From contig WRIJ01000002.1 in the NCBI GenBank assembly GCA_009782785.1, positions 62,001-126,000 of the forward strand: a DNA stretch of 64,000 nt, read 5' to 3'. The stretch is from Propionibacteriaceae bacterium. Lineage in GTDB: Bacteria > Actinomycetota > Actinomycetes > Propionibacteriales > Propionibacteriaceae. The notes beneath the pieces are model-generated. The model was not told where the DNA came from. It ran no database searches and saw nothing but the letters and a program-made list of their open reading frames with translations. Of this stretch, positions 1-9,635 are shown piece by piece (positions within the stretch are counted from its first letter, which is position 1; every line of letters begins with the position of its first letter). Made by a program: the position numbers and the translations under genes.

Positions 1-362
1 ACATCTTCCAGCTGACCAGCGGAGATATAGTCTTGAGCCTCAGCACCAGCATGGACCTGGAAGGAATCCGGAGGATTGCCACCAGCCATACGGGTTTCGA
101 GGACGTCCTTAGCGGAACCGCCACCAGTGGCAGCGCCGTTGTTGACGAAGTTCACATCAGGATACTTGTCAGCCAGGACACCTTGGAGTGCAGCGAGCCC
201 GTTAGCTTCGGACCCGGCAACCCACCAGGAGAAGATTTCCAAGTCACCGGAAACACCCTCAATGATGGGGTCTTCGGTCTTGGTTTCTGTGCCGCAGCCA
301 GAGAGGCTTGCCAGCGCGAGTGCCGCAGCAGAGAGAGCTGCGATGATCTTGCCATGACGCAT
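1..362 (-). CDS. Sugar-type ABC transporter substrate-binding lipoprotein (N-terminal part, truncated by window edge)
   Basis: Reverse-strand translation MRHGKIIAALSAAALALASLSGCGTETKTEDPIIEGVSGDLEIFSWWVAGSEANGLAALQGVLADKYPDVNFVNN...: lipobox LSGC and extracellular solute-binding protein pattern. Confidence 0.85.
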   Translation of the reverse strand, partial: MRHGKIIAALSAAALALASLSGCGTETKTEDPIIEGVSGDLEIFSWWVAGSEANGLAALQGVLADKYPDVNFVNNGAATGGGSAKDVLETRMAGGNPPDSFQVHAGAEAQDYISAGQLED

Positions 363-625
363 GAGTCATTTTCCTTTGTTCGAAGGGATAAGAACCGCGA
401 GAGCTAACCCACTACATTGTCCTGCATTGTGGGGGTTTCCCCCTCACCATGGGCCACTCTACGGCGTCTATCTAGACTACGGTAGCCCCCTTTCACCGGC
501 AATTCTTCTCGCCGTATTGTGACCGATCCGTTACCTAGAAACAACCACATTGTTATCTTTGAGGCGTACGATCCCCACCGGCGGCTATCCACTAAGCTAG
601 TGTTGCGCCCAACCCAAGGATCATA

Positions 626-1909
626 GTGCTCAATCGGTTTCTCACCACCTCGAAGAATGTCGAGCGCAGTTCCTATCTGTGGAATATGGCCGCCTCGATC
701 ATCTCCGCTGCACAATCGGTGGTCATGCTCTTCGGGGTCTCCAACATCCTGGGCGCCGAACCCACAGGGATTTTCTCGATCGCCACTGCTCAGGCTTTCA
801 TTTTCTGGACGATTGGTTGTTTTGGGGTACGGCGTTTCCAAGCCTCCGATGTCAACCGCCTGTTCACCCAGCGTGAATATATCTGGTCGAGGGTGATCAC
901 TGCTGGTCTCATGGTGGTGTCTGCGATCGTTTTCCTTTTCTATCAAATGATGCGCGGAACCTATGACTCCTACAAGCTGTGGGTGATTGTCCTCATGGTG
1001 GCCCTGCGCCTGGTGGATGTGATCGACGATTTCTTTGGTGGATATTTTCAGCAAACCGGACGCCTCGATATTGGCTCTCGGATGACCACAGTACGCTTCG
1101 CGGTGACCACTGTGGTTTTTGTTGGTGCACTCATCGCCACCGGGGATCTGCTGATGAGTCTGCTCATTACCTTCGGTGTGTCTCTTGGGCTTCTCGGAGT
1201 TCTCGTGGTCGTGGCTTTGCGCGACTATGACCCCGATCGGAAAAGTACCGCGCAGCGCACCAGAGTTGTTCAGCTTCTGCGCGCCTGCTTCCCTCTCTTC
1301 TTGAGCACGTTCATGCTGATGTATATCAACAATTCCCCACGGTACGGTATCGATGCTGTGTTGGATGAAACCGCACAAGCCAATTTTGGGTTGATCTACA
1401 TGCCGGTGTTCATTATTTACCTCCTGGCCTCCTTGATTTTCAATCCTCTGATCTACAAGATGTCAACCTACTGGTTAGAAAATCAGCTGAAGGCTTTCCG
1501 CCGCAGTGTTGTGGTGGTGTCAGCCATCATTGCTGGGGTGACACTGGTGTGTGTCCTGGGTGGTGTCACCGTGGGCCTTCCCATTTTGTCGTGGATGTCC
1601 GGACTCGATCTGAGTGGCCTCACAGTGGAGCTGGGTGTGCTTCTGCTTGCTGGTGGAGTCATCGCGCTGTCCACCTACTTCACCACAGTCTTGACGATCA
1701 TGCGACGCCAAACTGCTACGGCATGGATGCTGGGGGTCGTCACAGTGTGCTCACTGAGTGCCAACCTCTGGGCGAGCTGGTTAGGTGTCTTAGGTGTGTG
1801 TCTTCTTCTTTTGGTTCTCTACGCCCTGAACAGTCTGCTCACCGGTGGACTACTGTGGTGGACCTTGCATCGCAAGGAGCAATCCCTTCACGACAAGGAA
1901 TCGACATGA
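626..1909 (+). CDS. Polysaccharide flippase-like multi-pass membrane protein (Wzx/MATE-like)
   Basis: 427 aa, many TM segments, next to a glycosyltransferase with ATGA overlap. Confidence 0.7.
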   Translation: MLNRFLTTSKNVERSSYLWNMAASIISAAQSVVMLFGVSNILGAEPTGIFSIATAQAFIFWTIGCFGVRRFQASDVNRLFTQREYIWSRVITAGLMVVSAIVFLFYQMMRGTYDSYKLWVIVLMVALRLVDVIDDFFGGYFQQTGRLDIGSRMTTVRFAVTTVVFVGALIATGDLLMSLLITFGVSLGLLGVLVVVALRDYDPDRKSTAQRTRVVQLLRACFPLFLSTFMLMYINNSPRYGIDAVLDETAQANFGLIYMPVFIIYLLASLIFNPLIYKMSTYWLENQLKAFRRSVVVVSAIIAGVTLVCVLGGVTVGLPILSWMSGLDLSGLTVELGVLLLAGGVIALSTYFTTVLTIMRRQTATAWMLGVVTVCSLSANLWASWLGVLGVCLLLLVLYALNSLLTGGLLWWTLHRKEQSLHDKEST

Positions 1910-3066
1910 GATTCCTTTTCTTTTCTGCACAATACCTGCCAACGATCGGTGGAATCGAACGGTTCAACTACGACCTTGGTCGCGCACTAGTCGGTGAGGG
2001 CCACCAGGTCACCATCATCACCAGTGAACTATCCGATCAACCAACACACGAGTTTGATCAAGGTCTTGAGATCGTACGTCTCCCCTCGCTCCCACTGATG
2101 GGTGGACGCTATCCCGTACCTCGGTTTAATAGAAAATTTCGCGCCCTCACCCAAGAGGTTTTCTCCTCACCAGTGGATTTCGCACTGATCCATACGCGTT
2201 TCTGGGCTCTCTCCCTTTGGGCAGCGAGGGCCTGTCGACGTCAAGGTATTCCTTCGAGCATTCTGGAACATGGTTCCGGCTACCTCTCCCTAGGAAACCC
2301 TCTGGCTAATACTGCCTCCCACCTGTACGAACACTTCGCTACTCGATGGATGTCTCATTACTCTGGGTTGTTTAGTGCAGTGTCCACCGAGGCAGGCCAG
2401 TGGTTGTCCACCTTTGGCATCAACGAGTTTGACATCATCTCCCATGCCATCAACATTGAGGAAACCCAGCGCCAAGCAGAGTTGGGCTCATGGGACGTGC
2501 GAGCGGACTGCGGTCTTGATTCGTCGGCAAAACTTGTTGTGTTTCTTGGTCGCCTTATTCCGGACAAGGGTTTACGTGAACTCGCCCACGCCTTTGCCAT
2601 AGTGAAACAGCAGATTCCCGAAGCTCACCTGCTCATTGCTGGTGATGGGCCACTGGAGTCTGAGCTTCGCACCAATCAACAAGACGGCGTCATACTCTTG
2701 GGTGGCCTGCCCCACCAGCAAGCATTGTCCCTACTGGGGCAGGCGGATGTGTTTTGTCTCCCGTCCTATTGCGAAGGATTCTCTGCTGTTGTGTTGGAAG
2801 CTGTCGGGATGGGTGCCGCTCTGGTGACCACAACGACAGTCCCAGCAGCTGTGGCGTTGGTTTCTTCGCCAGAGATAGGAACCCTCGTACCCGACACCCA
2901 TCCAGATACCTTGGCTACCGCGCTTGTTCATGCTTTGACTGACGACACCTGGCGCGAGAAAGCATCCCGTCTCGCCTCACAGCGTTTGGAGCAGTTGTTG
3001 ACCTGGGATAACACAGTACGCCAGTTGGTCACGATAGCAACCGATCGCAGAGCTGAAGTAAAGTAA
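1906..3066 (+). CDS. Glycosyltransferase family 4
   Basis: Translation from ATG 1906: MRFLFFSAQYLPTIGGIERFNYDLGRALVGEGHQ...VFLGRLIPDKGLRELAHAF...GDGPLESELR...PSYCEGFSAVVLEAVGMG. Confidence 0.9.
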   Translation: MRFLFFSAQYLPTIGGIERFNYDLGRALVGEGHQVTIITSELSDQPTHEFDQGLEIVRLPSLPLMGGRYPVPRFNRKFRALTQEVFSSPVDFALIHTRFWALSLWAARACRRQGIPSSILEHGSGYLSLGNPLANTASHLYEHFATRWMSHYSGLFSAVSTEAGQWLSTFGINEFDIISHAINIEETQRQAELGSWDVRADCGLDSSAKLVVFLGRLIPDKGLRELAHAFAIVKQQIPEAHLLIAGDGPLESELRTNQQDGVILLGGLPHQQALSLLGQADVFCLPSYCEGFSAVVLEAVGMGAALVTTTTVPAAVALVSSPEIGTLVPDTHPDTLATALVHALTDDTWREKASRLASQRLEQLLTWDNTVRQLVTIATDRRAEVK

Positions 3067-3105
3067 CACCCTTGGGCTCATGCCCCTCAATGATAAGGAT
3101 TCTCC

Positions 3106-3969
3106 ATGGCAGTCAAGCTTCTCACAGACGAAGAACTCCACAAGCTTCATGATGTGCAACTTGAAATCCTCGACGTGGTGGCAGATATCTGTAAAAAAGA
3201 ATCGATCACGTGGTTTCTGGATGGGGGAACTATGCTCGGGGCTATTCGCCACCAGGGTTTCATCCCCTGGGATGATGATATCGATATATCTATGATTCGG
3301 GAGGACTATGATCGCTTCCTCGAATGTGCGCCACAGCTGTTCCCCGATGAATTCACGCTACTCGACCCCGCAACGACCAACAACTGCCCCTTCCAATTCG
3401 CCAAAGTCATCAAAAATACCACTCGTTTTGTTACCCAAGAGTTTCTGGATGCTGGTCTCGACATGGGTATCTACCTCGATATCTTCCCCTTCGATTTTCC
3501 CTCCAAACATCTACCCACGCGCAAAAAACAGCGACGCCGGACAAGGGTGTTCACTATGCTTCTCTATCTCTACTATTCCCCCCATGTGTTTTTACCGCAC
3601 GGTGGTTTCCTCGGAAAACTAGAGAGAGGGATATGTATTGTTGGCCACCAACTGCTCAAAGTCTTTACTTCTTCAACTCACCTGATCTCCAGGTTCAACC
3701 ACTGGAGTCTGCTAGGGCCACGTACTGGAAGACAGAGCACAGATCTGATGTGCTTCTCCTACCCAGAATATGGTGTCTTCGCCTATGACGACTTTCTTCC
3801 CCCCTCGTACGGCATGTTCGAAGGGCGGAAACTACCGCTGATCAACAAACCAGAGGTGTACTTAGAACAAATCTACGGAGACTGGCAGACCATCCCCCCC
3901 GAAGACCAAAGAAAAACCCATGCACCCCTGGAAGTAATCTTCGACACCACCAAGGATCCCCAACAGTGA
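3106..3969 (+). CDS. licD: LicD family phosphotransferase
   Basis: Motif FLDGGTMLGAIRHQGFIPWDDDIDISMIREDYDRF and downstream LicD pattern. Confidence 0.9.
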   Translation: MAVKLLTDEELHKLHDVQLEILDVVADICKKESITWFLDGGTMLGAIRHQGFIPWDDDIDISMIREDYDRFLECAPQLFPDEFTLLDPATTNNCPFQFAKVIKNTTRFVTQEFLDAGLDMGIYLDIFPFDFPSKHLPTRKKQRRRTRVFTMLLYLYYSPHVFLPHGGFLGKLERGICIVGHQLLKVFTSSTHLISRFNHWSLLGPRTGRQSTDLMCFSYPEYGVFAYDDFLPPSYGMFEGRKLPLINKPEVYLEQIYGDWQTIPPEDQRKTHAPLEVIFDTTKDPQQ

Positions 3970-3979
3970 TGCTGTGATA

Positions 3980-4310
3980 TCTGGACCCTGCGACTTCGCG
4001 CAGGGAGACGGTGGTGGGTGTAACGGCCCATTCCTCTCACCGTCATGTGTCAAAACAGTACCGTCCCCACTGACCCCGTATCCAAGTCACTCAATCCGTC
4101 ATTCCGTGCGAAGTCACGGAATCCAGACTTCATAGTTGCGCAACTGCGGATTCTGGACCCTGCGACTTCGCGCAGGGAGACGGGGATGGGTGTGCCCAGG
4201 GAGACGGGGGTGGGTGTAACGGCCCATTCCTCTCACCGTCCTTGTTCGAAGCAGACCCTACCCGCGTCATTCTGCGCGAAGTCGCAGAATCCAGACTACG
4301 TAGCTCCCTC
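3980..4310. repeat. REP/MITE-like palindromic repeat cluster
   Basis: Several ctgcgacttcgcgcagg / ccgtgcgaagtcacgg hairpins; ggtgtaacggcccattcctctcaccgtc present twice. Confidence 0.8.
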
Positions 4311-6104
4311 CAAGGAAGTCACCTCATCAAGATATCCTTCGTTGCTCAAGATCGAGAAATAGTCTTTGGCGTACCGATACATTTTCAAAGGAAACTCGCC
4401 GAATTCCTGGCCCACTGCCTGGCGATACTCCGCCCAGATCGACCAGAGGAAACCACCCAGCGCGACATAGAGGTAGAGCCGAGCTAACTCTTCAGAGGTC
4501 GGCTCCCCCTCCAGATATATCCTTAAGAAATCTTCCATCTGGCTGCGGCCCATCAGGGCTTGGATGCCGAAAGTGGCAATATCTAAAATCGGGTCAGCCA
4601 TCCCTGCGTACTCCCAATCAATGAGTTTTCCTGGGCCCTGGTCGAAAATAAGAACATTAGTGTGCTCGCACTCACCATGGCAGACCACAGGAGAAACACC
4701 GAGACGATCCTTGAACTCTAGGAGGGTTTCCATATTCTGGGCTACCTGATCGAAATCCGAGAAACGAATGGCGTGGACATCTTCAGCCAACAATCGATAA
4801 TTGGAAATCATGGCCCGAATATCGAAATCGAACTCGAGGGAAACTCCACTAGTGTGAAGGCTTCTCAGCAACCTCGCTACCTCACGAAGATCATCGATGT
4901 TGGTGGGATCAGCTAACCGAGCTTCACCGAAATGCTTCGTGATCTTCGTACCATGATCGGCGTCAAACCTGACGATCTCATCACTGATACCTAGTGAAGA
5001 GATCGCCTCATAGGCGGCCTTCTCTTGGAAACGGTTAATGAGTTTGTTTGTTCCACTTCCAGGGGTACGAAACACATACCCCTGATGGTCAACATGGAAG
5101 ACGAAAGACAGATTGGTCACCCCATCCTTGAGTGGCTCAATGCCGTAAACCATGTCCGGGGTGATACCGAAGGTTTCTGCGATTTGATTCATCGTATCGT
5201 TGGTGGACTCTCGGTTATAGGAATCATCAAAGACCCGCAGTTCCTCCAGATTCTCGAACTCAAAGACATTCCCAGCAACCTGCTTGTTCATGAACATCGG
5301 TGGCAGGGTGTCAATATTGTCTTTGACGATATCCTCCCAATAATCGTTATCTGTCCCAGGAGTGACGTAGTGGGTGTTGATCAGCTCGACCATGTCTCGG
5401 GAGAAATCCTCGGTGAAATACGCTGGACCGAGGATCACCCAGTCATCATTCCCACCAATAGTGATTTCATCAATTCTGTCGCGAGGGCCGGGTTTGGCGG
5501 CCCACTCACTGGTGGGACCTTCAACATACACACAGGAATACCAACTCTTCGCCTCAAATCTCTGGAAGATAGAGTCATTGATCCAATGGTCGCTCACCAA
5601 CAGATAGGTGTTCTTCAGGTGTTCTTGTACGTAGTAGAGACTCACAAAGTTGTTCTTGGTTGCATATTCCCGGTTATAGACCAGCTGCACGCCGTACTTG
5701 TCGATGAGATAGTCGAAGGATTCCTTCAAGTGTCCAACAACAATAATGATCTCGTTAATTCCGGCTTCCTTGAGCTGGGTGATCTGGCGTTCAACCATGG
5801 GAACACCCTTCACCTTCAATAGCCCCTTAGGAGTCTCATAGGTGTACGGAACAAATCTCGAACCGAAACCAGCAGCAAGAATGATGGCATTATCAACCTG
5901 GAAGGTCTCACGATATTCCTGACCAGCCTTGGTGAGTATGACTCCCTGTTCACCGATGGACAGGTAGCCTGCGTCAAGAGCCTTGTTCACCGTCGAGTTC
6001 ACCAAACCCAAGGAAACCCCCATGGCCGAAGAGAGTTCCCTTTGAGTGGCCAGGGGGTTATCCTCAAGCGCAGAGCACAAGCTAAGAAAATGCTCGGGTT
6101 TCAT
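4296..6104 (-). CDS. Fusion protein: winged HTH + sugar/choline-phosphate cytidylyltransferase (LicC-like) + choline/ethanolamine kinase (LicA-like)
   Basis: 602 aa; N-terminal wHTH (TQRELSSAMGVSLGLVNSTVNKALDAGYL), then NAIILAAGFGSRFVPYTYETPKGLLKVKGVPMVERQI, then APH-type kinase (CHGECEHTNVLIF...LIDWEYAGMADP). Confidence 0.85.
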   Translation of the reverse strand: MKPEHFLSLCSALEDNPLATQRELSSAMGVSLGLVNSTVNKALDAGYLSIGEQGVILTKAGQEYRETFQVDNAIILAAGFGSRFVPYTYETPKGLLKVKGVPMVERQITQLKEAGINEIIIVVGHLKESFDYLIDKYGVQLVYNREYATKNNFVSLYYVQEHLKNTYLLVSDHWINDSIFQRFEAKSWYSCVYVEGPTSEWAAKPGPRDRIDEITIGGNDDWVILGPAYFTEDFSRDMVELINTHYVTPGTDNDYWEDIVKDNIDTLPPMFMNKQVAGNVFEFENLEELRVFDDSYNRESTNDTMNQIAETFGITPDMVYGIEPLKDGVTNLSFVFHVDHQGYVFRTPGSGTNKLINRFQEKAAYEAISSLGISDEIVRFDADHGTKITKHFGEARLADPTNIDDLREVARLLRSLHTSGVSLEFDFDIRAMISNYRLLAEDVHAIRFSDFDQVAQNMETLLEFKDRLGVSPVVCHGECEHTNVLIFDQGPGKLIDWEYAGMADPILDIATFGIQALMGRSQMEDFLRIYLEGEPTSEELARLYLYVALGGFLWSIWAEYRQAVGQEFGEFPLKMYRYAKDYFSILSNEGYLDEVTSLEGAT

Positions 6105-6116
6105 GACCCTTGACTC

Positions 6117-6377
6117 TTAGATATAGCGCTCAATCATTTGGCGACCGGACTCGGTTGCGCGGTAGTACACACGCAGATCCTCGTTCTCGCCCAGATCAAA
6201 CCTGGTCTCTTCGAGTAAACCATTTGCCTCAGCAGTCATCACCAACTCGGTGACCGTGGACTTCTTGAATTGGCGGGATTTCTGATAGTCATCGGCTAGT
6301 TTTTCCATGACGATCTGAACATCAGCCTCTTCTTCTGAGAGGAACAATTTCAAAATCGCGTAGTTCAGCGGCAACAT
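6117..6377 (-). CDS. Small winged-helix-like protein of a lic-type operon
   Basis: 86 aa ORF in operon phase, sharing its boundary base with the upstream transporter gene. Confidence 0.6.
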   Translation of the reverse strand: MLPLNYAILKLFLSEEEADVQIVMEKLADDYQKSRQFKKSTVTELVMTAEANGLLEETRFDLGENEDLRVYYRATESGRQMIERYI

Positions 6378-7480
6378 CAGGCCACCTCCTCAATCTCTTG
6401 AACGGTTTTCTTGGTGAACCAATCCAGGGGGTTCACTGCGATGATGAGAATGCCCAGGAACATCACCACAGCGGCAACCCAAGCAATCGGTTCGAGGTTC
6501 CAACCTTCGAGGCCGAAGAAGACCCCCAGGACCAGCCAGCAGAAGAAAGGTCCCCAGAAGGAGTACGCGCCATTGGCGGCCATACCAAGTGCTGTTCCAC
6601 ACATCGAGTTGCCCTTGTACCACAAGGAGTAGGCGAACAGGGCGAAGAATCCGCTGACGACGAAGAAGATCATCGCAGGGCTGGAGGTCAAGGCCGAGAA
6701 GGTCAACTGCGGCGCTAGAGCAATGTTGCCAGCGAGCAAGCACACGATAGGCAGCAAGATGAGAAGGTTCACCAAACCTGAGGTGACCTGGCGGATTGTG
6801 ATGCCGATCTCATAGTCGATCACTGTCGTACCAAAACCGGCGATAGCTCCCTCAATAGCCCACCCCATGGCAGCGATGAAGGCAATAGCGCAACCCAGAA
6901 GAGCGCCTTCGCGGGCTCCTTCTTGCAGGGAGGACCAGCCGATCATCAAGGTCGCTGTGAGACAGATCAAGATACCCAAGACCATGCGACCATTGAGTTT
7001 CTGCTTGAACAGCAAGCGACCAAGGATAGCTCCCAGTGCTGGGCACAACGCGGTGATAGGAATGATGATCGAACCAGCCATCTGCAGGGAAATGATGTAG
7101 GCGGCTGAGGCAATAGGACCACCTGCGATAGCGCAACCCATCATGACTAATCCCGGTTTGGATTTAATACACCGGAAGAAGTCCATGAGTTTGCCCTTGG
7201 CGGCAGCGATACCAATCGCCCACACCGCAGAGATCATGTCGTTGATGCCAGAGCCGAGGACCCCCAGCACGTACACTACGACAAACAGTGTCAGGACAGT
7301 ATTCTCTGAATACCAGTCCTCCCACACTCCTTTGCCCATGGCGTACGTGATGAATGCTGAGTAGAGACCGTACGCCATGCCGGACAGGATGGCGACAGTT
7401 ATTCCTTTGATGAAAAACCCGCGTACTTGCTGGGCTTTCTTGTCAGTTGCCACGTTCGAGATCATCGAGATATCCTCCAT
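6377..7480 (-). CDS. DMT-superfamily transporter, LicB-like (putative choline uptake)
   Basis: About 10 TM helices, EamA-like halves (GPIASAAYIISLQMAGSIIIPITALCPALGAILGRLLFKQKLNGRMVLG), adjacent to licA/licC-like genes. Confidence 0.75.
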   Translation of the reverse strand: MEDISMISNVATDKKAQQVRGFFIKGITVAILSGMAYGLYSAFITYAMGKGVWEDWYSENTVLTLFVVVYVLGVLGSGINDMISAVWAIGIAAAKGKLMDFFRCIKSKPGLVMMGCAIAGGPIASAAYIISLQMAGSIIIPITALCPALGAILGRLLFKQKLNGRMVLGILICLTATLMIGWSSLQEGAREGALLGCAIAFIAAMGWAIEGAIAGFGTTVIDYEIGITIRQVTSGLVNLLILLPIVCLLAGNIALAPQLTFSALTSSPAMIFFVVSGFFALFAYSLWYKGNSMCGTALGMAANGAYSFWGPFFCWLVLGVFFGLEGWNLEPIAWVAAVVMFLGILIIAVNPLDWFTKKTVQEIEEVA

Positions 7481-8381
7481 TGTCTAATATGTGGTAGTAA
7501 TCATTCATGTAGCGATACATATCGGCAGAGTATTCACCGAAATCATCACCCAGACCTTGTTTATATTCCGTCCATAGGCTCCACAGGAAACCCCCGAGCC
7601 CGACGTACATGTACACCCTTGCCGTCTGCTGCCGGGTAGGTTCACCCTGGCAATAGTGACGTAGGGATGCATCGATTTCTTCTTGTGAGTAGTACGTGTA
7701 GATACCGTACATGGCGATGTCAATGAGCGGATCAGCTGCGCCAGAGTATTCCCAATCGATGACGCGAATCTCACCGGAGGGGAGATGGAGAACATTGGTG
7801 TTGACATAGTCGATATGGCACAGCACCTCATCAATACCGAGTTGTTCACGGATCTTGAGTAGTCGGTTTACCTTGGCGCGTGTCTGGTGATAGTCGGCAA
7901 ATCGGTGTTCGCCTTGTGCCAGCGCCAACCCCTCATAGAAATCGATTCTCTCGGCGATGTCGAAGCGATGATTGGGTTTCAAACCTGCATCGTGAATCTT
8001 CTTGAGCAAGACCATAGCTTCAGCGACATCCGCGTCACTCTTCGGATCGGTGACACGGGATCCGGGGTAATACCGTGAAATTTTGACTCCAGTATTCCCG
8101 TCAAAGAAAATCAATTCGTCACAGATGTCGAGAGGAGAAATCAATTCATAGATGTGTTTCTCTTGAGACCGATCGATGAGCTCCTCAGTACCAAGGCCTG
8201 GGTTGCGAAAGACATAGGTCGAATCATCGATATCAAACAGGAAGCTGGTGTTGGTCATCCCGTCAGTCAGCAACCTGAGGTTCTCAATCTTGGAAGAGTC
8301 ACAATCGAAAACATGACCTATAGTACGCAGACAGGCCTCGTCAGCAATATCAGTGACGTCCTTGATGTGGTCCGTAGCCAT
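7443..8381 (-). CDS. licA: Choline kinase-like phosphotransferase (LicA-like)
   Basis: MATDHIKDVTDIADE... with VCHIDYVNTNVLHL and VIDWEYSGAADPLIDIAMYGIY; start set at ATG 8381 rather than the ORF-track start. Confidence 0.8.
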   Translation of the reverse strand: MATDHIKDVTDIADEACLRTIGHVFDCDSSKIENLRLLTDGMTNTSFLFDIDDSTYVFRNPGLGTEELIDRSQEKHIYELISPLDICDELIFFDGNTGVKISRYYPGSRVTDPKSDADVAEAMVLLKKIHDAGLKPNHRFDIAERIDFYEGLALAQGEHRFADYHQTRAKVNRLLKIREQLGIDEVLCHIDYVNTNVLHLPSGEIRVIDWEYSGAADPLIDIAMYGIYTYYSQEEIDASLRHYCQGEPTRQQTARVYMYVGLGGFLWSLWTEYKQGLGDDFGEYSADMYRYMNDYYHILDNGGYLDDLERGN

Positions 8382-8418
8382 GGTGGCGACCTCTTCCCTG
8401 GGTAAACATCTACCTTGA

Positions 8419-8455
8419 TGTTCACGATCTATGAGAATACTTGCATTCGTGAACA
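8419..8455. promoter_or_regulatory. Inverted repeat TGTTCACGA-N19-TCGTGAACA upstream of the licA-like operon (putative operator)
   Basis: Perfect 9-bp arms; similar arrangement upstream of the second fusion gene at 15083-15118. Confidence 0.5.
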
Positions 8456-8503
8456 CTGTCAAAACACATATGTGCACACAACAGAACTGTCCCCTTGTGC
8501 GAC

Positions 8504-8570
8504 CTGTGTGACAAACGCCCCGTCCCTGTGTGACAATCGCCCCGTCCCTGTGTGACAAACGCCCCGTCCC
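8504..8570. repeat. Three 22-bp direct tandem repeats (CTGTGTGACAAACGCCCCGTCC)
   Basis: Period 22 with starts at 8504, 8526, 8548; one substitution in copy 2. Confidence 0.85.
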
Positions 8571-8595
8571 CTCAGACATTGATAGACTGCCGACC

Positions 8596-9279
8596 ATGAA
8601 GGTGACAGACACCGCACTGATTGTGTGCGCCTACAATGAGGGCAGTGTCATTCGCGAAACATTGAGCGAAGCGGTGAAGCATTTCACCTATGTGGTCTGT
8701 GTCGATGATGGGTCTTCGGATAATACTTTTGCTGAGGCGAAAGAAGCTGGTGCCATCGTCCTTCGCCATTCGATGAACCTTGGTCAAGGTGCCACCTTAC
8801 AAACTGGTGTGGAGTATGCTCTGCGCTTACCCGTGACCTATTTCGTTTCTTTTGATGCTGATGGACAACACCGCATCGAAGACGTTCTTGCTATGAGAGA
8901 AACCATCCTAGACAAACAAGTGGATGTCATCTTTGGGTCGCGATTCCTCGGCACCTCCCACACTATTCCACTTCCGAGAAGGATACTGTTGCGATGCGCT
9001 GTGATCTTCTCCAACTGGACATCAGGGGTGAAACTCACCGACGCTCACAACGGGCTTCGTTTGTTCACCCGCCCAGTGGCTGAAGCGATGGATTTCGTGG
9101 ACACAGGGTATCGCCATGCCTCAGAGTTCACCGAAATCGTGGCCGACAAGAAATTCACCTACGTCGAACAACCAGTGACCATCCTCTACACCGACTATTC
9201 AAAATCCAAGGGCCAATCAGGGTTCAACGCCATCAATATCGTGGCCGACACTCTCCTAGCAAGGACACTTCGCCGATGA
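8596..9279 (+). CDS. Glycosyltransferase family 2 (polyprenyl-phosphate sugar transferase type)
   Basis: MKVTDTALIVCAYNEGSVIRETLSEAV...VDDGSSDNTFAEAKEAGA...FDADGQHRIEDV. Confidence 0.88.
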   Translation: MKVTDTALIVCAYNEGSVIRETLSEAVKHFTYVVCVDDGSSDNTFAEAKEAGAIVLRHSMNLGQGATLQTGVEYALRLPVTYFVSFDADGQHRIEDVLAMRETILDKQVDVIFGSRFLGTSHTIPLPRRILLRCAVIFSNWTSGVKLTDAHNGLRLFTRPVAEAMDFVDTGYRHASEFTEIVADKKFTYVEQPVTILYTDYSKSKGQSGFNAINIVADTLLARTLRR

Positions 9280-9635
9280 TCGTTATTCAGGTTCTGCTCA
9301 TCACTGGTGTGGTGACAGTGATGTTTTTATTCCTTCGATCCTATTCCAATAGGACACGGGCTCTCACCAAAATCGGGGCAGTTCTTTTTGCCGCTATGAC
9401 TATCAGTACGATCATCTACCCCAACATCACCATGGCAGCTGCCCGGTTGGTCGGTGTGGGTCGCGGAACAGATCTTGTGCTCTATCTCCTGGTGTTAGTT
9501 GTTGGTTTCATGGCCGTCAACGACAATCTGCATCGCCGACGAGAACAACAACGCTTAGCCAGAATCGTACGCCAACTGGCGCTTATGGAGGCGCCCGATC
9601 CCTCAACCATCACCCTCAATGAGACCGAGAACTGA
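9276..9635 (+). CDS. DUF2304-like membrane protein
   Basis: 119 aa, three TM segments and C-terminal NDNLHRRREQQRLARIVRQLAL, translationally coupled to GT2. Confidence 0.7.
   Translation: MIVIQVLLITGVVTVMFLFLRSYSNRTRALTKIGAVLFAAMTISTIIYPNITMAAARLVGVGRGTDLVLYLLVLVVGFMAVNDNLHRRREQQRLARIVRQLALMEAPDPSTITLNETEN

Noticed and set aside
404-1378. 324-aa minus-strand ORF
   Set aside because: Antisense to the flippase gene with low-complexity His/Glu-rich composition
5025-5822. 265-aa plus-strand ORF
   Set aside because: Lies entirely antisense to the strongly supported fusion enzyme 4296-6104; no recognisable motifs
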